From Pseudomonas lurida (GTDB taxonomy: Bacteria > Pseudomonadota > Gammaproteobacteria > Pseudomonadales > Pseudomonadaceae), in assembly GCF_002563895.1 (NCBI RefSeq), contig NZ_PDJB01000001.1, positions 4,075,501 to 4,139,500 on the forward strand: 64,000 bases of DNA. The letters are read 5' to 3'. Numbering within the stretch: position 1 is the first letter of the stretch; each line of letters starts with the position of its first letter. Below, one piece after another: positions 49,323 through 59,685 of the stretch. Both the position numbers and the translations under genes were made by a program. The notes beneath the pieces were generated by a model. That model ran no database searches and was not told the origin of the DNA. It was given only the letters and a program-made list of their open reading frames with translations.

Positions 49323-51890
49323 TTACGCCAGCCGGCCGAGCATTTCCTTGGCCTCGCCACGCTGAGTCTCGTCACCTTCGGTCAGCACTTCAGAGAGGAT
49401 GTCCCGTGCGCCGTCGGCGTCGCCCATGTCGATATAGGCCTGGGCCAGGTCGAGCTTGGTAGCAACTTCGTCGGTGCCGGACAGGAAATCAAACTCCGGT
49501 TCATCATCGCCCTGTGCCGCGTCTTCGGCAGTAAAGGACGGCTCGATGGACGGATGTTCCAGGCTCTGGGACAGGCGGTCCAGCTCAGCATTGACATCGT
49601 CCAGCTCAGACGCGAACGCATCAGGCTTGGCGGGCGCTTCGGGCTCATCGGCCAGGGACAGGTCGAAGTCTTCCGGCAGGTCGAAGTCGTCCAGTGCCGC
49701 AGGCGTGAGGGTCGGCGGCTCGACGGCCGGCACATCCTTCATCTGGTCTTCGAGGCCCGACAGGAAGTCGTCATCGGACTGCGCGGAAGCCGGGGCGTCC
49801 AGCTGCAGGTCCAGGTCGAAGTCCGAGAGGTCATCGGGGTCAGCCTTGGCTTCGGTCTGCTGCTGCAGAAGCGATTCGAATGTCTGCTGATCATCCTTGA
49901 CCTCAGCCGGCGATGCTTCCTCCAGATCGTCCAGGCTCAGATCGAAATCGGTATCGAACGCCTCCGGCGCAGCGGCAGCCGGCTTGTCCTCGAGCAGATC
50001 CTTGACGTATTGAGCATCCAGCGCAGCAGCGGCCACCGCAGCGCTGACGCCCGCGGCCAAGACCGCCATGGCCGGGAAACGACTCTTGAGTTGCTCGACC
50101 TGGGCATGGTTTTCACCATTGGCCACCAGTTGACGCTCCTGGGTGACAAAACCGTCCTTGTCGTTTTGCAGGCCGTAGACTTCCATCAGCTTCAGACGCA
50201 GGTCGCTGCGCTTGGGCTCATGCTTGATCGCCTGCTGTAGCACATCAGCGGCCTGGTTCAGGTGACCGCGATCGATATGGGATTGGGCTTGCGCCAGCGC
50301 ATCGTTGGCGTTTACCGGAGCCACGGCAACGGCGAGCGGCGCGAGTACAGAAGCAACGGTCGGCACCGCGACGGCCGGCTCAGCCACCGGGGCCGGTGCT
50401 GGCGCGGTGGCCAGCTTGACGTTTGGCGGCGGCACTTCCAGACCTTCGAAGCTGTCTGGCGGCAGATCGTGATCAATATTCGAGGTGAATTCCGGCTCTT
50501 CAGCCAGGGCCCGTGCCATGCGCAGGTGTTTTTCCTCTTCGCGGCGCGCATTGCGGTGGCGCACCCACAACAGCAGGAGCAGCAACACCAACAAAATTGC
50601 CGCCCCACCGAGCACGCCGAGCACGACCGGATTGGTCAGCAGGTCGTTGAATTTGCCTTCGGTGGTCGCCGGTGCAGCATCGGCCTTGACCGGCTCAGGC
50701 GCTGGCGCGGCGGGCGTTGCGGCAGCGGTAGCCGGGGGTGTGGCGGTATCGGGCGCTGCCGGGGCAGGCGTCGGCTCGCCTGCCAACTGCGCAGGCATCG
50801 CCGCAGTGGCCGAAGCCGCAGGCACACCCTTCTCAGCCTGCAAACGGGCGAGTTGATCGTTTTTCAGTTGAATCAGCTTTTGCAGCTTGTCCAACTGGCT
50901 TTGCAGGTCTGCCGCGCGGCTTTTCAGCTCTTCGTTGTCGCGACGGGTGGTGTCCAGTTGCTCTTGGGTCATCGCCAGTTTGTCGCTCAGGGCCGAGCTA
51001 TCGCCCGCCTTGCCTTTGGCGCCCTTCCTGGCCGCCTCGGCCGACACCAGGCTCAAGTTGTCCTTAACATTGGTGCTCGCTGGCGCGTTGCCGGCCTGGG
51101 TGCGCTTGGTGGCGTCCAGTTGCTGCTTGCCCGCCGCCGGGTTAGTGGCGGCACGCCGGCCCTGGCGCCAGGCGGCATTCTGCGCGCTCACTTCGGCAAT
51201 CGCCTGGGGCTGGGGCAGTGCGGTGCTTTGTACGGTATCCGGCAGACGCAGGACCTGGCCGGTTTTCAGACGGTTGATATTGCCGTCGATAAAGGCATCC
51301 GGGTTCAGCGCCTGGATCGCCAGCATGGTCTGCTGAACCGAACCGCCGTTGCGGTTTTTCGCGGCAATTTCCCACAAGGTATCGCGGGACGTGGTGGTGT
51401 GCTGTGCGGACTTGCTCGCAGCCGGTGCGGTGCTGGCCGGCGCGGCCAGGCGCGGTGCAGGCGCGGCGGTCGTCGGAGCCGGCTGGTCGAACTTGGCCGG
51501 GTCGAGCAAGACGCTGTAGTCACGCATCAAGCGGCCACTGGGCCATTGCACCTGCAACAGGAAGCGTACGTAGGAATCAGGCAACGGCTTGCTGGAGGTG
51601 ACACGCACCACGCTGCGGCCATTCGGATTGACCACCGGCGTAAAGGTCAGGTCATCCAGGAACGCCTGGCGATCAACGCCCGCGTCCACGAATGCCTGGG
51701 ACGAGGCCAGGCTCGGCGTGATCTCGGACGCCGTGAGGCCCCCGACATCGAGCAACTCGATCTCCACTGCCAATGGCTGGTTCAACTTCGACTTGAGGGT
51801 CATCTCCCCCAGCTGCAGCGCCTGCGCCATACCGGAGGACAGCGCCGAGGCGGCCGCTATTGCTAACACCAGTTTGCGAACTTGAACCAT
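49323..51890 (-). CDS. fimV: FimV, peptidoglycan-binding motility hub
   Basis: Needed for type IV pilus assembly and polar organisation. 855 residues: signal peptide (to AQA), N-terminal FimV domain (LQLGEMTLKSKLNQPLAVEIEL), LysM (DTLWEIAAKNRNGGSVQQTMLAIQALNPDAF is its span), coiled coil (EQLDTTRRDNEELKSRAADLQ), one TM helix (VLGVLGGAAILLVLLLLLLWV), a long acidic cytoplasmic region and a C-terminal TPR-like FimV domain (KLDLAQAYIDMGDADGARDIL). AAGGA 7 bp before the ATG at 51890; a longer frame is rejected. Confidence 0.96.
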   Translation of the reverse strand: MVQVRKLVLAIAAASALSSGMAQALQLGEMTLKSKLNQPLAVEIELLDVGGLTASEITPSLASSQAFVDAGVDRQAFLDDLTFTPVVNPNGRSVVRVTSSKPLPDSYVRFLLQVQWPSGRLMRDYSVLLDPAKFDQPAPTTAAPAPRLAAPASTAPAASKSAQHTTTSRDTLWEIAAKNRNGGSVQQTMLAIQALNPDAFIDGNINRLKTGQVLRLPDTVQSTALPQPQAIAEVSAQNAAWRQGRRAATNPAAGKQQLDATKRTQAGNAPASTNVKDNLSLVSAEAARKGAKGKAGDSSALSDKLAMTQEQLDTTRRDNEELKSRAADLQSQLDKLQKLIQLKNDQLARLQAEKGVPAASATAAMPAQLAGEPTPAPAAPDTATPPATAAATPAAPAPEPVKADAAPATTEGKFNDLLTNPVVLGVLGGAAILLVLLLLLLWVRHRNARREEEKHLRMARALAEEPEFTSNIDHDLPPDSFEGLEVPPPNVKLATAPAPAPVAEPAVAVPTVASVLAPLAVAVAPVNANDALAQAQSHIDRGHLNQAADVLQQAIKHEPKRSDLRLKLMEVYGLQNDKDGFVTQERQLVANGENHAQVEQLKSRFPAMAVLAAGVSAAVAAAALDAQYVKDLLEDKPAAAAPEAFDTDFDLSLDDLEEASPAEVKDDQQTFESLLQQQTEAKADPDDLSDFDLDLQLDAPASAQSDDDFLSGLEDQMKDVPAVEPPTLTPAALDDFDLPEDFDLSLADEPEAPAKPDAFASELDDVNAELDRLSQSLEHPSIEPSFTAEDAAQGDDEPEFDFLSGTDEVATKLDLAQAYIDMGDADGARDILSEVLTEGDETQRGEAKEMLGRLA

Positions 51891-52052
51891 AGCCTCATCC
51901 TTTGTTTGAACACTCCCCGGCCTGCGAGAAGGTTGGTAACCGCTGCCATAAGGCATGGCGAGCCGATAGGTCACCGACGCGCAACTTTTCCTGCCTGGGA
52001 CCAAGCATAGCGCCTGGCTAGAATCAATCTACAAATTGCCGCCAAGTATCTT

Positions 52053-53063
52053 TTACGCAAGGCCTTTTATCAACAACTGCGCCAGCTGCACGGCATTCAA
52101 CGCGGCGCCTTTGCGTACGTTATCTGACGTCAGCCACAGATTTAGTTCCGCCGGGTCATCCACGCCTGTGCGAACCCGCCCTACATAGACCACGTCCTGG
52201 CCGACTGCGTCGCCCACTGCCGTGGGGTAGTCGCCCTCGTCCACGCGCTCAATACCGGGGGCTGCTTCGAGTGCACGGTTCACGGCGTCAAGGTCGACCG
52301 GCGCGCCCAGTTGCAGAGACACAGTCAGGCTATCGCCAAAAAACACCGGGGCTTGAACGCACGTTGCGGAAATCTTTAGTAAAGGAGTTTCCAGTACGGC
52401 ACGCAGCTCGTGTATCAGCCTTTTCTCCAGGTCGGTATGGCCCTGGGCGTCTGGCTTTCCAACTTGCGCCAGGAGGTTGAAAGCCATCTGCCGGTCGAAG
52501 AACTGCGGCTCCAGCGGACGAACATTCAACAGCTCGGCGGTTTGCCGGGCCAGCTCGCTCACGGCCTCGCGCCCCAAGGCAGACACAGCCAGGTTGGCGG
52601 TGACACTTACGCGCTGGATATCCAGCAAACCCCGCAATGGCGCGAGCACCACCGCCAGGTTGGTCGCCGACGGGCTTGGGCTGCCCACCTGGAAAGGTTT
52701 CTGCATACCCTCCAATACATGCGCATTGGCCTCGGGCACCACCTGTGGCGCCTGCTCGGCGGGCAATGCACCCGACAGATCAATCAAGGAGCAGCCCGCC
52801 GCCGTAGCGCGCGGGGCGAAACTCAAGGTGACCGCAGGGCCCGCCGCAAAGAACGCCAGTTGGACTTTACTGAAGTCGAACTCATCAACCTCCCTCACCC
52901 GCACGTTCTTGCCACGAAACGGCACCGATGCACCGGCAGAGTTGCTGCCTGCCAGCAGATGCAGGGTACCGACCGGGAAATCCAGCTCTTCGAGGATCTG
53001 CACCAGGGTTTCGCCAACGGTACCGGTGGCGCCGATCACGGCGATATCAAAGGTCTGGGTCAT
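52053..53063 (-). CDS. Aspartate-semialdehyde dehydrogenase-like protein (USG-1 type)
   Basis: 336-residue paralogue of Asd: NAD-fold GATGTVGETLVQIL and the dimer domain are present, but where active Asd has N-C-T/S the sequence reads VGSPSPSATNLAVV, so the catalytic Cys is missing. Hence it is probably not an active dehydrogenase. The start has GAGG 7 bp upstream. It lies between asd and fimV, as in P. aeruginosa; function unknown. Confidence 0.88.
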   Translation of the reverse strand: MTQTFDIAVIGATGTVGETLVQILEELDFPVGTLHLLAGSNSAGASVPFRGKNVRVREVDEFDFSKVQLAFFAAGPAVTLSFAPRATAAGCSLIDLSGALPAEQAPQVVPEANAHVLEGMQKPFQVGSPSPSATNLAVVLAPLRGLLDIQRVSVTANLAVSALGREAVSELARQTAELLNVRPLEPQFFDRQMAFNLLAQVGKPDAQGHTDLEKRLIHELRAVLETPLLKISATCVQAPVFFGDSLTVSLQLGAPVDLDAVNRALEAAPGIERVDEGDYPTAVGDAVGQDVVYVGRVRTGVDDPAELNLWLTSDNVRKGAALNAVQLAQLLIKGLA

Positions 53064-53152
53064 GGGGGCTGCCTCGGGCATTGCGGGGGGATCGGCACTT
53101 TACCGGGTGACTGGGGGTGAGGCAATTAACCCAGGGTTGTGGTGTGGCTGAT

Positions 53153-53236
53153 GGCGCCATCGCAGGCAAGCCAGCTCCCACATCCGACGGGTTCGCCAAT
53201 CAATAGGTGGGGGCCGGGCTTGCTCGCGATGGCGGC
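53153..53236. repeat. REP doublet (inverted pair)
   Basis: CGCAGGCAAGCCAGCTCCCA (53161-53180) and the inverted GGTGGGGGCCGGGCTTGCTC (53207-53226) flank a short spacer between asd and its paralogue. Confidence 0.75.
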
Positions 53237-53248
53237 CTCGGGCACAAC

Positions 53249-53283
53249 AAAAAACCCGCGCCTGTCACCAGTACGCGGGTTTC
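53249..53283 (-). terminator. Intrinsic terminator of asd
   Basis: 9-bp perfect stem AAACCCGCG/CGCGGGTTT with a 13-nt loop, then a T run on the minus strand; it separates asd from the USG-1 paralogue, which so needs its own promoter. Confidence 0.85.
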
Positions 53284-53301
53284 TCTGTTTGCTCTACGCG
53301 A

Positions 53302-54414
53302 TCAACGCTCCAGCAGAATCCGCAGCATGCGACGCAGCGGTTCGGCAGCACCCCACAGCAGCTGGTCGCCAACGGTGAACGCGCCCAGGAACTGGCTGCC
53401 CATGTTCAGCTTGCGCAGACGGCCCACCGGTACATTCAGGGTGCCGGTGACCTTGGTCGGGCTCAGCTCCTGCATGCTGATGTCGCGGTTGTTCGGCACC
53501 AGCTTGACCCATGGGTTGTGCTGGCTGATCAACGCTTCGATATCGGCGATCGGCACGTCTTTGTTCAGCTTGATGGTCAGCGCCTGGCTGTGGCAGCGCA
53601 TGGCGCCGATGCGTACGCAGATACCGTCCACCGGGATCGGGTTCTTGAAGCGGCCAAGGATCTTGTTGGTCTCGGCCTGTGCCTTCCACTCTTCGCGGCT
53701 CTGGCCGTTCGGCAGTTCTTTGTCGATCCACGGGATCAGGCTGCCGGCCAATGGCACGCCGAAGTTCTCCGTCGGGTACGCGTCGCTGCGCATGGCTTCA
53801 GCCACACGGCGGTCGATGTCGAGGATCGCACTGGCCGGGTCGGCGAGTTGATCGGCGACAGCCGCGTGGGTCGCGCCCATCTGCTTGATCAGTTCACGCA
53901 TGTTCTGCGCGCCGGCACCGGAGGCCGCCTGATAAGTCATGGCACTCATCCACTCGACCAGGCCGGCTTCGAACAAGCCACCCAAGCCCATCAGCATCAA
54001 GCTGACAGTGCAGTTGCCGCCGACGTAGTTCTTGGTGCCAGCGTCCAGCTGCTGGTCGATGACCTTGCGGTTCACCGGGTCAAGGATGATCACGGCATCG
54101 TCCTGCATGCGCAGGCTCGAGGCGGCGTCGATCCAGTAACCCTGCCAGCCGGCTTCGCGCAGCTTGGGGAAGACTTCGCTGGTGTAGTCGCCACCCTGAC
54201 AGGTCAGAATCACGTCGAGGGTCTTCAGCTCTTCAATGCTGTAGGCGTCCTTGAGCGGAGCAATATCCTTGCCCACGGACGGACCTTGGCCACCCACATT
54301 CGAAGTGGTGAAAAACACCGGCTCAATAAGATCGAAATCCTGCTCTTCCAGCATCCGCTGCATGAGCACGGAACCGACCATACCGCGCCAACCGATCAGA
54401 CCTACACGTTTCAT
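53302..54414 (-). CDS. asd: Aspartate-semialdehyde dehydrogenase
   Basis: Second step of the aspartate family path (Lys, Met, Thr, DAP). 370 residues: N-terminal [18 protein letters not shown], catalytic Cys in [12 protein letters not shown], and the C-terminal dimer domain. The longer gamma-proteobacterial form. Own terminators on both sides make it monocistronic. Confidence 0.97.
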   Translation of the reverse strand: MKRVGLIGWRGMVGSVLMQRMLEEQDFDLIEPVFFTTSNVGGQGPSVGKDIAPLKDAYSIEELKTLDVILTCQGGDYTSEVFPKLREAGWQGYWIDAASSLRMQDDAVIILDPVNRKVIDQQLDAGTKNYVGGNCTVSLMLMGLGGLFEAGLVEWMSAMTYQAASGAGAQNMRELIKQMGATHAAVADQLADPASAILDIDRRVAEAMRSDAYPTENFGVPLAGSLIPWIDKELPNGQSREEWKAQAETNKILGRFKNPIPVDGICVRIGAMRCHSQALTIKLNKDVPIADIEALISQHNPWVKLVPNNRDISMQELSPTKVTGTLNVPVGRLRKLNMGSQFLGAFTVGDQLLWGAAEPLRRMLRILLER

Positions 54415-54431
54415 CGCAACTACACCTTGTT

Positions 54432-54472
54432 AAAAAGTGGGCCGCCTTGCAGCAACAACTGCAAGCGGGCCC
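54432..54472 (-). terminator. Intrinsic terminator after leuB
   Basis: Long GC-rich stem (about 14 pairs, one or two mismatches; 54439-54452 with 54459-54472), followed on the minus strand by five Us. Confidence 0.85.
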
Positions 54473-54478
54473 GAGAGA

Positions 54479-55561
<1,083 letters not shown>

Positions 55562-55614
55562 GCGTTCCTCATTTCATCAAGCGACCCGCCCGTGGGCAGG
55601 TCGGGAAAAATCAA

Positions 55615-56379
55615 TCAGCGTTCGGCGAAGACCACCAGCACGTCGGTGCTGAAGGTGCCGTCGGCTTGGATTTCATAGTAATCACGCACTTCCTGGCCCA
55701 TCGCCTGCTGCAACTCAAGGATCGCAGTACGCAGGGCTGGCGGCGTGCGCATGCGCTCGACCCAGGAGGTGTACTCCAGGCGCAAACGCTGGCGGCTGCT
55801 GTTGCGTACATGCAAGCCAGACTCGCTGAGCTGCTGCATCCATTCGGCGGCGGCATAGTCGCGCACATGGCTGGTGTCGCGCAGTACTTCGACGGTTTGC
55901 AGGTAAGTGTCCAACAGCGGGCTGCCCGGTGACAAGACGTCGACAAACGCCGCTAAGCCGCCCGGCTTGAGCACGCGGCGCACTTCACGCAGGGCCAGGC
56001 CAAGGTCGCTCCAGTGGTGGGCCGAATAACGGCTGAATACGAAGTCGAACTCGCCATCGGCGAACGGCAGGCGTTCAGCGGCGCCGTGCACGGTACGGAT
56101 GTTGTCCAGGCCACGATCGACCGCTGCGGCAGCGACCACGTCGAGCATTTGCTGGGACAGGTCGTAGGCCACGACTTCATTAACCAGCGGCGCCACGTGG
56201 AAACTCACATGACCGGCACCGCACCCCAGGTCCAGCAGGCGCGCACTGCCCTGCCCGGCCAGTTCGGCCTGCAGCAGTGCGAATTCGGTGCCTTGGGCGT
56301 GCACGGCACTGCTCAGGTAAGCGCGGGCTTGCTCGCCGAATTGTTTTTGCACGACTTGGGTGTGGGCGTTGCTGGTCAT
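55615..56379 (-). CDS. Class I SAM-dependent methyltransferase (UbiE-like)
   Basis: 254 residues; motif I LLDLGCGAGHVSF, motif II AERLPFADGEFDFVFSR, motif III VLKPGGLAAFVD. AAGGAAA is 7 bp before the ATG. Fixed in the Pseudomonas leu operon between leuD and leuB, though no link to leucine is known. Substrate unknown. Confidence 0.92.
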   Translation of the reverse strand: MTSNAHTQVVQKQFGEQARAYLSSAVHAQGTEFALLQAELAGQGSARLLDLGCGAGHVSFHVAPLVNEVVAYDLSQQMLDVVAAAAVDRGLDNIRTVHGAAERLPFADGEFDFVFSRYSAHHWSDLGLALREVRRVLKPGGLAAFVDVLSPGSPLLDTYLQTVEVLRDTSHVRDYAAAEWMQQLSESGLHVRNSSRQRLRLEYTSWVERMRTPPALRTAILELQQAMGQEVRDYYEIQADGTFSTDVLVVFAER

Positions 56380-56417
56380 GGTGGTTTCCTTAAGTTTTGT
56401 GGTGTGGGTACGGGCGC

Positions 56418-56494
56418 TATCGCCGGCAAGCCAACTCCCACAATTGACCGTGTTCACAGGTCAAGATGTGGGAGCGGGCTTGCCCGCGATGGGG
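56418..56494. repeat. REP doublet (inverted pair)
   Basis: GCCGGCAAGCCAACTCCCAC (56422-56441) and the inverted TGTGGGAGCGGGCTTGCCCG (56467-56486) lie between the methyltransferase and leuD, inside the leu operon. Confidence 0.8.
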
Positions 56495-56514
56495 CCCGCA
56501 CGGTCTACCGCAAA

Positions 56515-57159
56515 TCAGGCATCGCGAAACAACCAAGGCTGGCTTGCCCGGTGCTTGGCTTCGAACGCCGCAATCGCATCGCCGTCTTGCAGCGTCAGGC
56601 CGATATCATCCAGGCCATTGATCAGGCAATGCTTACGGAACGCATCCACTTCAAAGTGGTACACCTTGCCATCCGGACGGGTCACGGTTTGGGCGGCCAG
56701 GTCAACGGTCAACTGGTAGCCTTCTTGCGCCTCAACCTGCTTGAACAGCTCGTCGACTTCTTCGTCGGTCAGGATGATCGGCAACAGGCCGTTCTTGAAG
56801 CTGTTGTTGAAGAAGATGTCGGCGTAGCTCGGCGCGATGATGCTGCGAAAGCCATATTCTTCCAGGGCCCACGGCGCGTGTTCACGGCTGGAGCCGCAAC
56901 CGAAGTTTTCCCGGGCCAGCAGCACGCTGGCGCCCTGGTAGCGTTCGGCGTTGAGCACGAAGTCCTTGTTCAGCGGGCGCTTGGAGTTGTCCTGGTAGGC
57001 GTAGCCCACGTCCAGGTAGCGCCACTCGTCGAACAGGTTAGGACCGAAACCGGTGCGCTTGATCGACTTCAAGAACTGCTTGGGGATGATCTGGTCGGTG
57101 TCGACGTTGGCGCGATCCAAAGGGGCGACAAGGCCAGTGTGTTGGGTAAAAGCACGCAT
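56515..57159 (-). CDS. leuD: 3-isopropylmalate dehydratase small subunit
   Basis: 214 residues; begins [23 protein letters not shown] and has [14 protein letters not shown], the swivel-domain motif of aconitase-like isomerases. 10 bp after leuC. Confidence 0.98.
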   Translation of the reverse strand: MRAFTQHTGLVAPLDRANVDTDQIIPKQFLKSIKRTGFGPNLFDEWRYLDVGYAYQDNSKRPLNKDFVLNAERYQGASVLLARENFGCGSSREHAPWALEEYGFRSIIAPSYADIFFNNSFKNGLLPIILTDEEVDELFKQVEAQEGYQLTVDLAAQTVTRPDGKVYHFEVDAFRKHCLINGLDDIGLTLQDGDAIAAFEAKHRASQPWLFRDA

Positions 57160-57169
57160 CGGGTATTCC

Positions 57170-58588
57170 TCAGATCAATTCGCGAACGTCGATGAAACGA
57201 CCGTTGACGGCAGCGGCGGCGGCCATGGCCGGGCTGACCAGGTGGGTACGCCCGCCGGCGCCCTGACGCCCTTCGAAGTTACGGTTGGAGGTAGACGCGC
57301 AATGCTCGCCCGACTCCAGGCGGTCCGGGTTCATCGCCAGGCACATCGAGCAGCCTGGCTCGCGCCATTCAAAACCGGCCTCGAGGAAGATCTTGTCGAG
57401 GCCCTCGGCTTCAGCCTGCGCCTTGACCAGGCCTGAACCCGGCACCACGATCGCCTGCTTGATGGTCGAGGCAACCTTGCGGCCCTTGGCAATCACGGCC
57501 GCGGCGCGCAGGTCTTCGATCCGCGAGTTGGTGCAGGAACCGATAAACACGCGATCCAGCTGGATGTCGGTGATCGCCTGGTTGGCTTTCAGGCCCATGT
57601 ACTTCAACGCACGCTCGATGGAGCCGCGCTTGACCAAGTCGGCTTCCTGAGCCGGGTCCGGCACGTTCTGGTCGACGGCCAGAACCATTTCCGGCGAGGT
57701 GCCCCAGCTGACTTGCGGCTTGATCTGGGCAGCGTCGAGCTCGACCACGGTGTCGAACACCGCGTCGGCGTCGGAGACCAGGTCTTTCCAGGCTTCGACG
57801 GCGGCGTCCCAATCCGCGCCTTGCGGGGCGAATGGACGGCCTTTGACGTATTCGACGGTCTTTTCGTCCGCCGCCACCATGCCCACGCGGGCACCGGCTT
57901 CGATGGACATGTTGCAGATGGTCATGCGGCCTTCGATGGACAGGTCGCGAATCGCGCTGCCGGCGAACTCGATGGCATGGCCGTTACCGCCGGCGGTGCC
58001 GATCTTGCCGATCACGGCGAGCACGATGTCCTTGGCAGTCACGCCGAACGGCAACTTGCCTTCGACCTTCACCAACATATTCTTCATCTTCTTGGCGACC
58101 AGGCACTGGGTGGCGAACACATGTTCCACCTCGGAGGTGCCGATGCCGTGGGCCAGGGCGCCAAAGGCACCGTGGGTAGAGGTGTGGGAGTCGCCGCAGA
58201 CCACGGTCATGCCCGGCAAAGTTGCGCCCTGCTCCGGACCGATCACGTGCACGATGCCTTGGCGCACGTCATTCATCTTGAATTCAGTGATGCCATATTC
58301 GTCGCAATAGTCGTCGAGGGTCTGTACCTGCAGACGCGACACCTGGTCGGCAATGGCCTCGATACCGCCTTTGCGCTCAGGGGTGGTCGGTACGTTGTGG
58401 TCCGGGGTGGCGATGATGGAGTCGACGCGCCACGGCTTGCGGCCGGCCAGTCGCAGGCCTTCGAACGCTTGGGGCGAGGTCACTTCATGGATGATGTGAC
58501 GGTCGATATAGATCAGCGACGAGCCATCGTCGCGCCGTTTCACTTCATGGGAATCCCAAAGCTTGTCGTAAAGCGTTTTGCCGGCCAT
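57170..58588 (-). CDS. leuC: 3-isopropylmalate dehydratase large subunit
   Basis: 472-residue catalytic part with the [4Fe-4S] cysteines (FIGSCTNSR and [13 protein letters not shown]) and the [17 protein letters not shown] motif. First gene of the leu operon; divergent from a LysR regulator. Confidence 0.98.
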   Translation of the reverse strand: MAGKTLYDKLWDSHEVKRRDDGSSLIYIDRHIIHEVTSPQAFEGLRLAGRKPWRVDSIIATPDHNVPTTPERKGGIEAIADQVSRLQVQTLDDYCDEYGITEFKMNDVRQGIVHVIGPEQGATLPGMTVVCGDSHTSTHGAFGALAHGIGTSEVEHVFATQCLVAKKMKNMLVKVEGKLPFGVTAKDIVLAVIGKIGTAGGNGHAIEFAGSAIRDLSIEGRMTICNMSIEAGARVGMVAADEKTVEYVKGRPFAPQGADWDAAVEAWKDLVSDADAVFDTVVELDAAQIKPQVSWGTSPEMVLAVDQNVPDPAQEADLVKRGSIERALKYMGLKANQAITDIQLDRVFIGSCTNSRIEDLRAAAVIAKGRKVASTIKQAIVVPGSGLVKAQAEAEGLDKIFLEAGFEWREPGCSMCLAMNPDRLESGEHCASTSNRNFEGRQGAGGRTHLVSPAMAAAAAVNGRFIDVRELI

Positions 58589-58728
58589 CAGTCGGTCCTC
58601 ATCAACGGTGTTTCTCTATGCCGGGCTTTTCAATAACCCTTTGGCTTGTGAGGCTGATGGTATGGCGCTACATTAAATAACTCAAATTCATATTTTTTAT
58701 GCTTTGGATTACCAACTGGAATAGCACC

Positions 58729-59619
58729 ATGGACCTGGCCAACCTCAATGCCTTTATCGCCATCGCCGAGACTGGCAGCTTCTCCGGTGCCGGCGAGCGC
58801 CTGCACCTGACCCAACCGGCCATCAGCAAACGTATTGCCGGCCTGGAGCAACAATTGAAGGTACGGTTGTTCGATCGCCTGGGCCGTGAAGTCGGCTTGA
58901 CCGAAGCCGGGCGGGCCTTGTTGCCGCGTGCCTATCAGATCCTCAACGTGCTGGACGACACCCGCCGCGCCCTCACCAACCTGACCGGTGAGGTCAGCGG
59001 CCGCCTCACACTGGCCACCAGTCACCATATCGGCCTGCACCGCCTGCCACCGATCCTGCGCACCTTTACTCGCCAATACCCCAACGTGGCGCTGGATATT
59101 CAGTTCCTCGATTCGGAAGTGGCCTACGAAGAAATCCTCCATGGCCGTGCCGAAGTGGCGGTGATCACCCTGGCGCCCGATCCCCACAACCTTGTACAGG
59201 CCACGCCGGTGTGGGATGACCCGCTGGATTTTGTGGTGGCTCCGGAGCACAGCCTCACCACCAACGGCAGCGTCAGCCTGGCTGATATCGCCGGCCACCC
59301 GGCGGTTTTCCCAGGCGGCAATACCTTTACCCACCATATTGTCAGCCGGCTGTTCGAGGCCCAGGGCCTCACGCCGAACATCGCGATGAGCACTAACTAC
59401 CTGGAAACTATAAAGATGATGGTGTCCATCGGCCTGGCCTGGAGCGTCTTGCCGCGCACCATGCTCGATGATCAGGTGGCAAGTATCGCTTTGCCGGGCA
59501 TACAGCTCAGTCGCCAGCTAGGCTATATCGTGCACACCGAAAGGACGCTGTCGAATGCTGCGCGGGCTTTCATGAGCCTATTGGATGCACAAGTCGATCT
59601 GCCAGGGATCCCGGCATGA
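58729..59619 (+). CDS. LysR-family regulator divergent from leuC
   Basis: 296 residues: N-terminal winged helix (MDLANLNAFIAIAETGSFSGAGERLHLTQPAISKRI) and a LysR substrate-binding domain. Its place opposite leuCD suggests it controls them; effector unknown. A dyad CATA-N5-TATG (58689-58701) with T-N11-A character lies 28 bp before the ATG. Confidence 0.92.
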   Translation: MDLANLNAFIAIAETGSFSGAGERLHLTQPAISKRIAGLEQQLKVRLFDRLGREVGLTEAGRALLPRAYQILNVLDDTRRALTNLTGEVSGRLTLATSHHIGLHRLPPILRTFTRQYPNVALDIQFLDSEVAYEEILHGRAEVAVITLAPDPHNLVQATPVWDDPLDFVVAPEHSLTTNGSVSLADIAGHPAVFPGGNTFTHHIVSRLFEAQGLTPNIAMSTNYLETIKMMVSIGLAWSVLPRTMLDDQVASIALPGIQLSRQLGYIVHTERTLSNAARAFMSLLDAQVDLPGIPA

Positions 59620-59685
59620 AACTGTGCGCCCTCAAGGTCTGAACTGAACCGCGCCTTACGCCCATCGAGCCAAGGCCCTTTGATA

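Noticed and set aside
50262..51866. 534-aa open frame on the plus strand
   Set aside because: Antisense of fimV; Arg/Gly-rich shadow.
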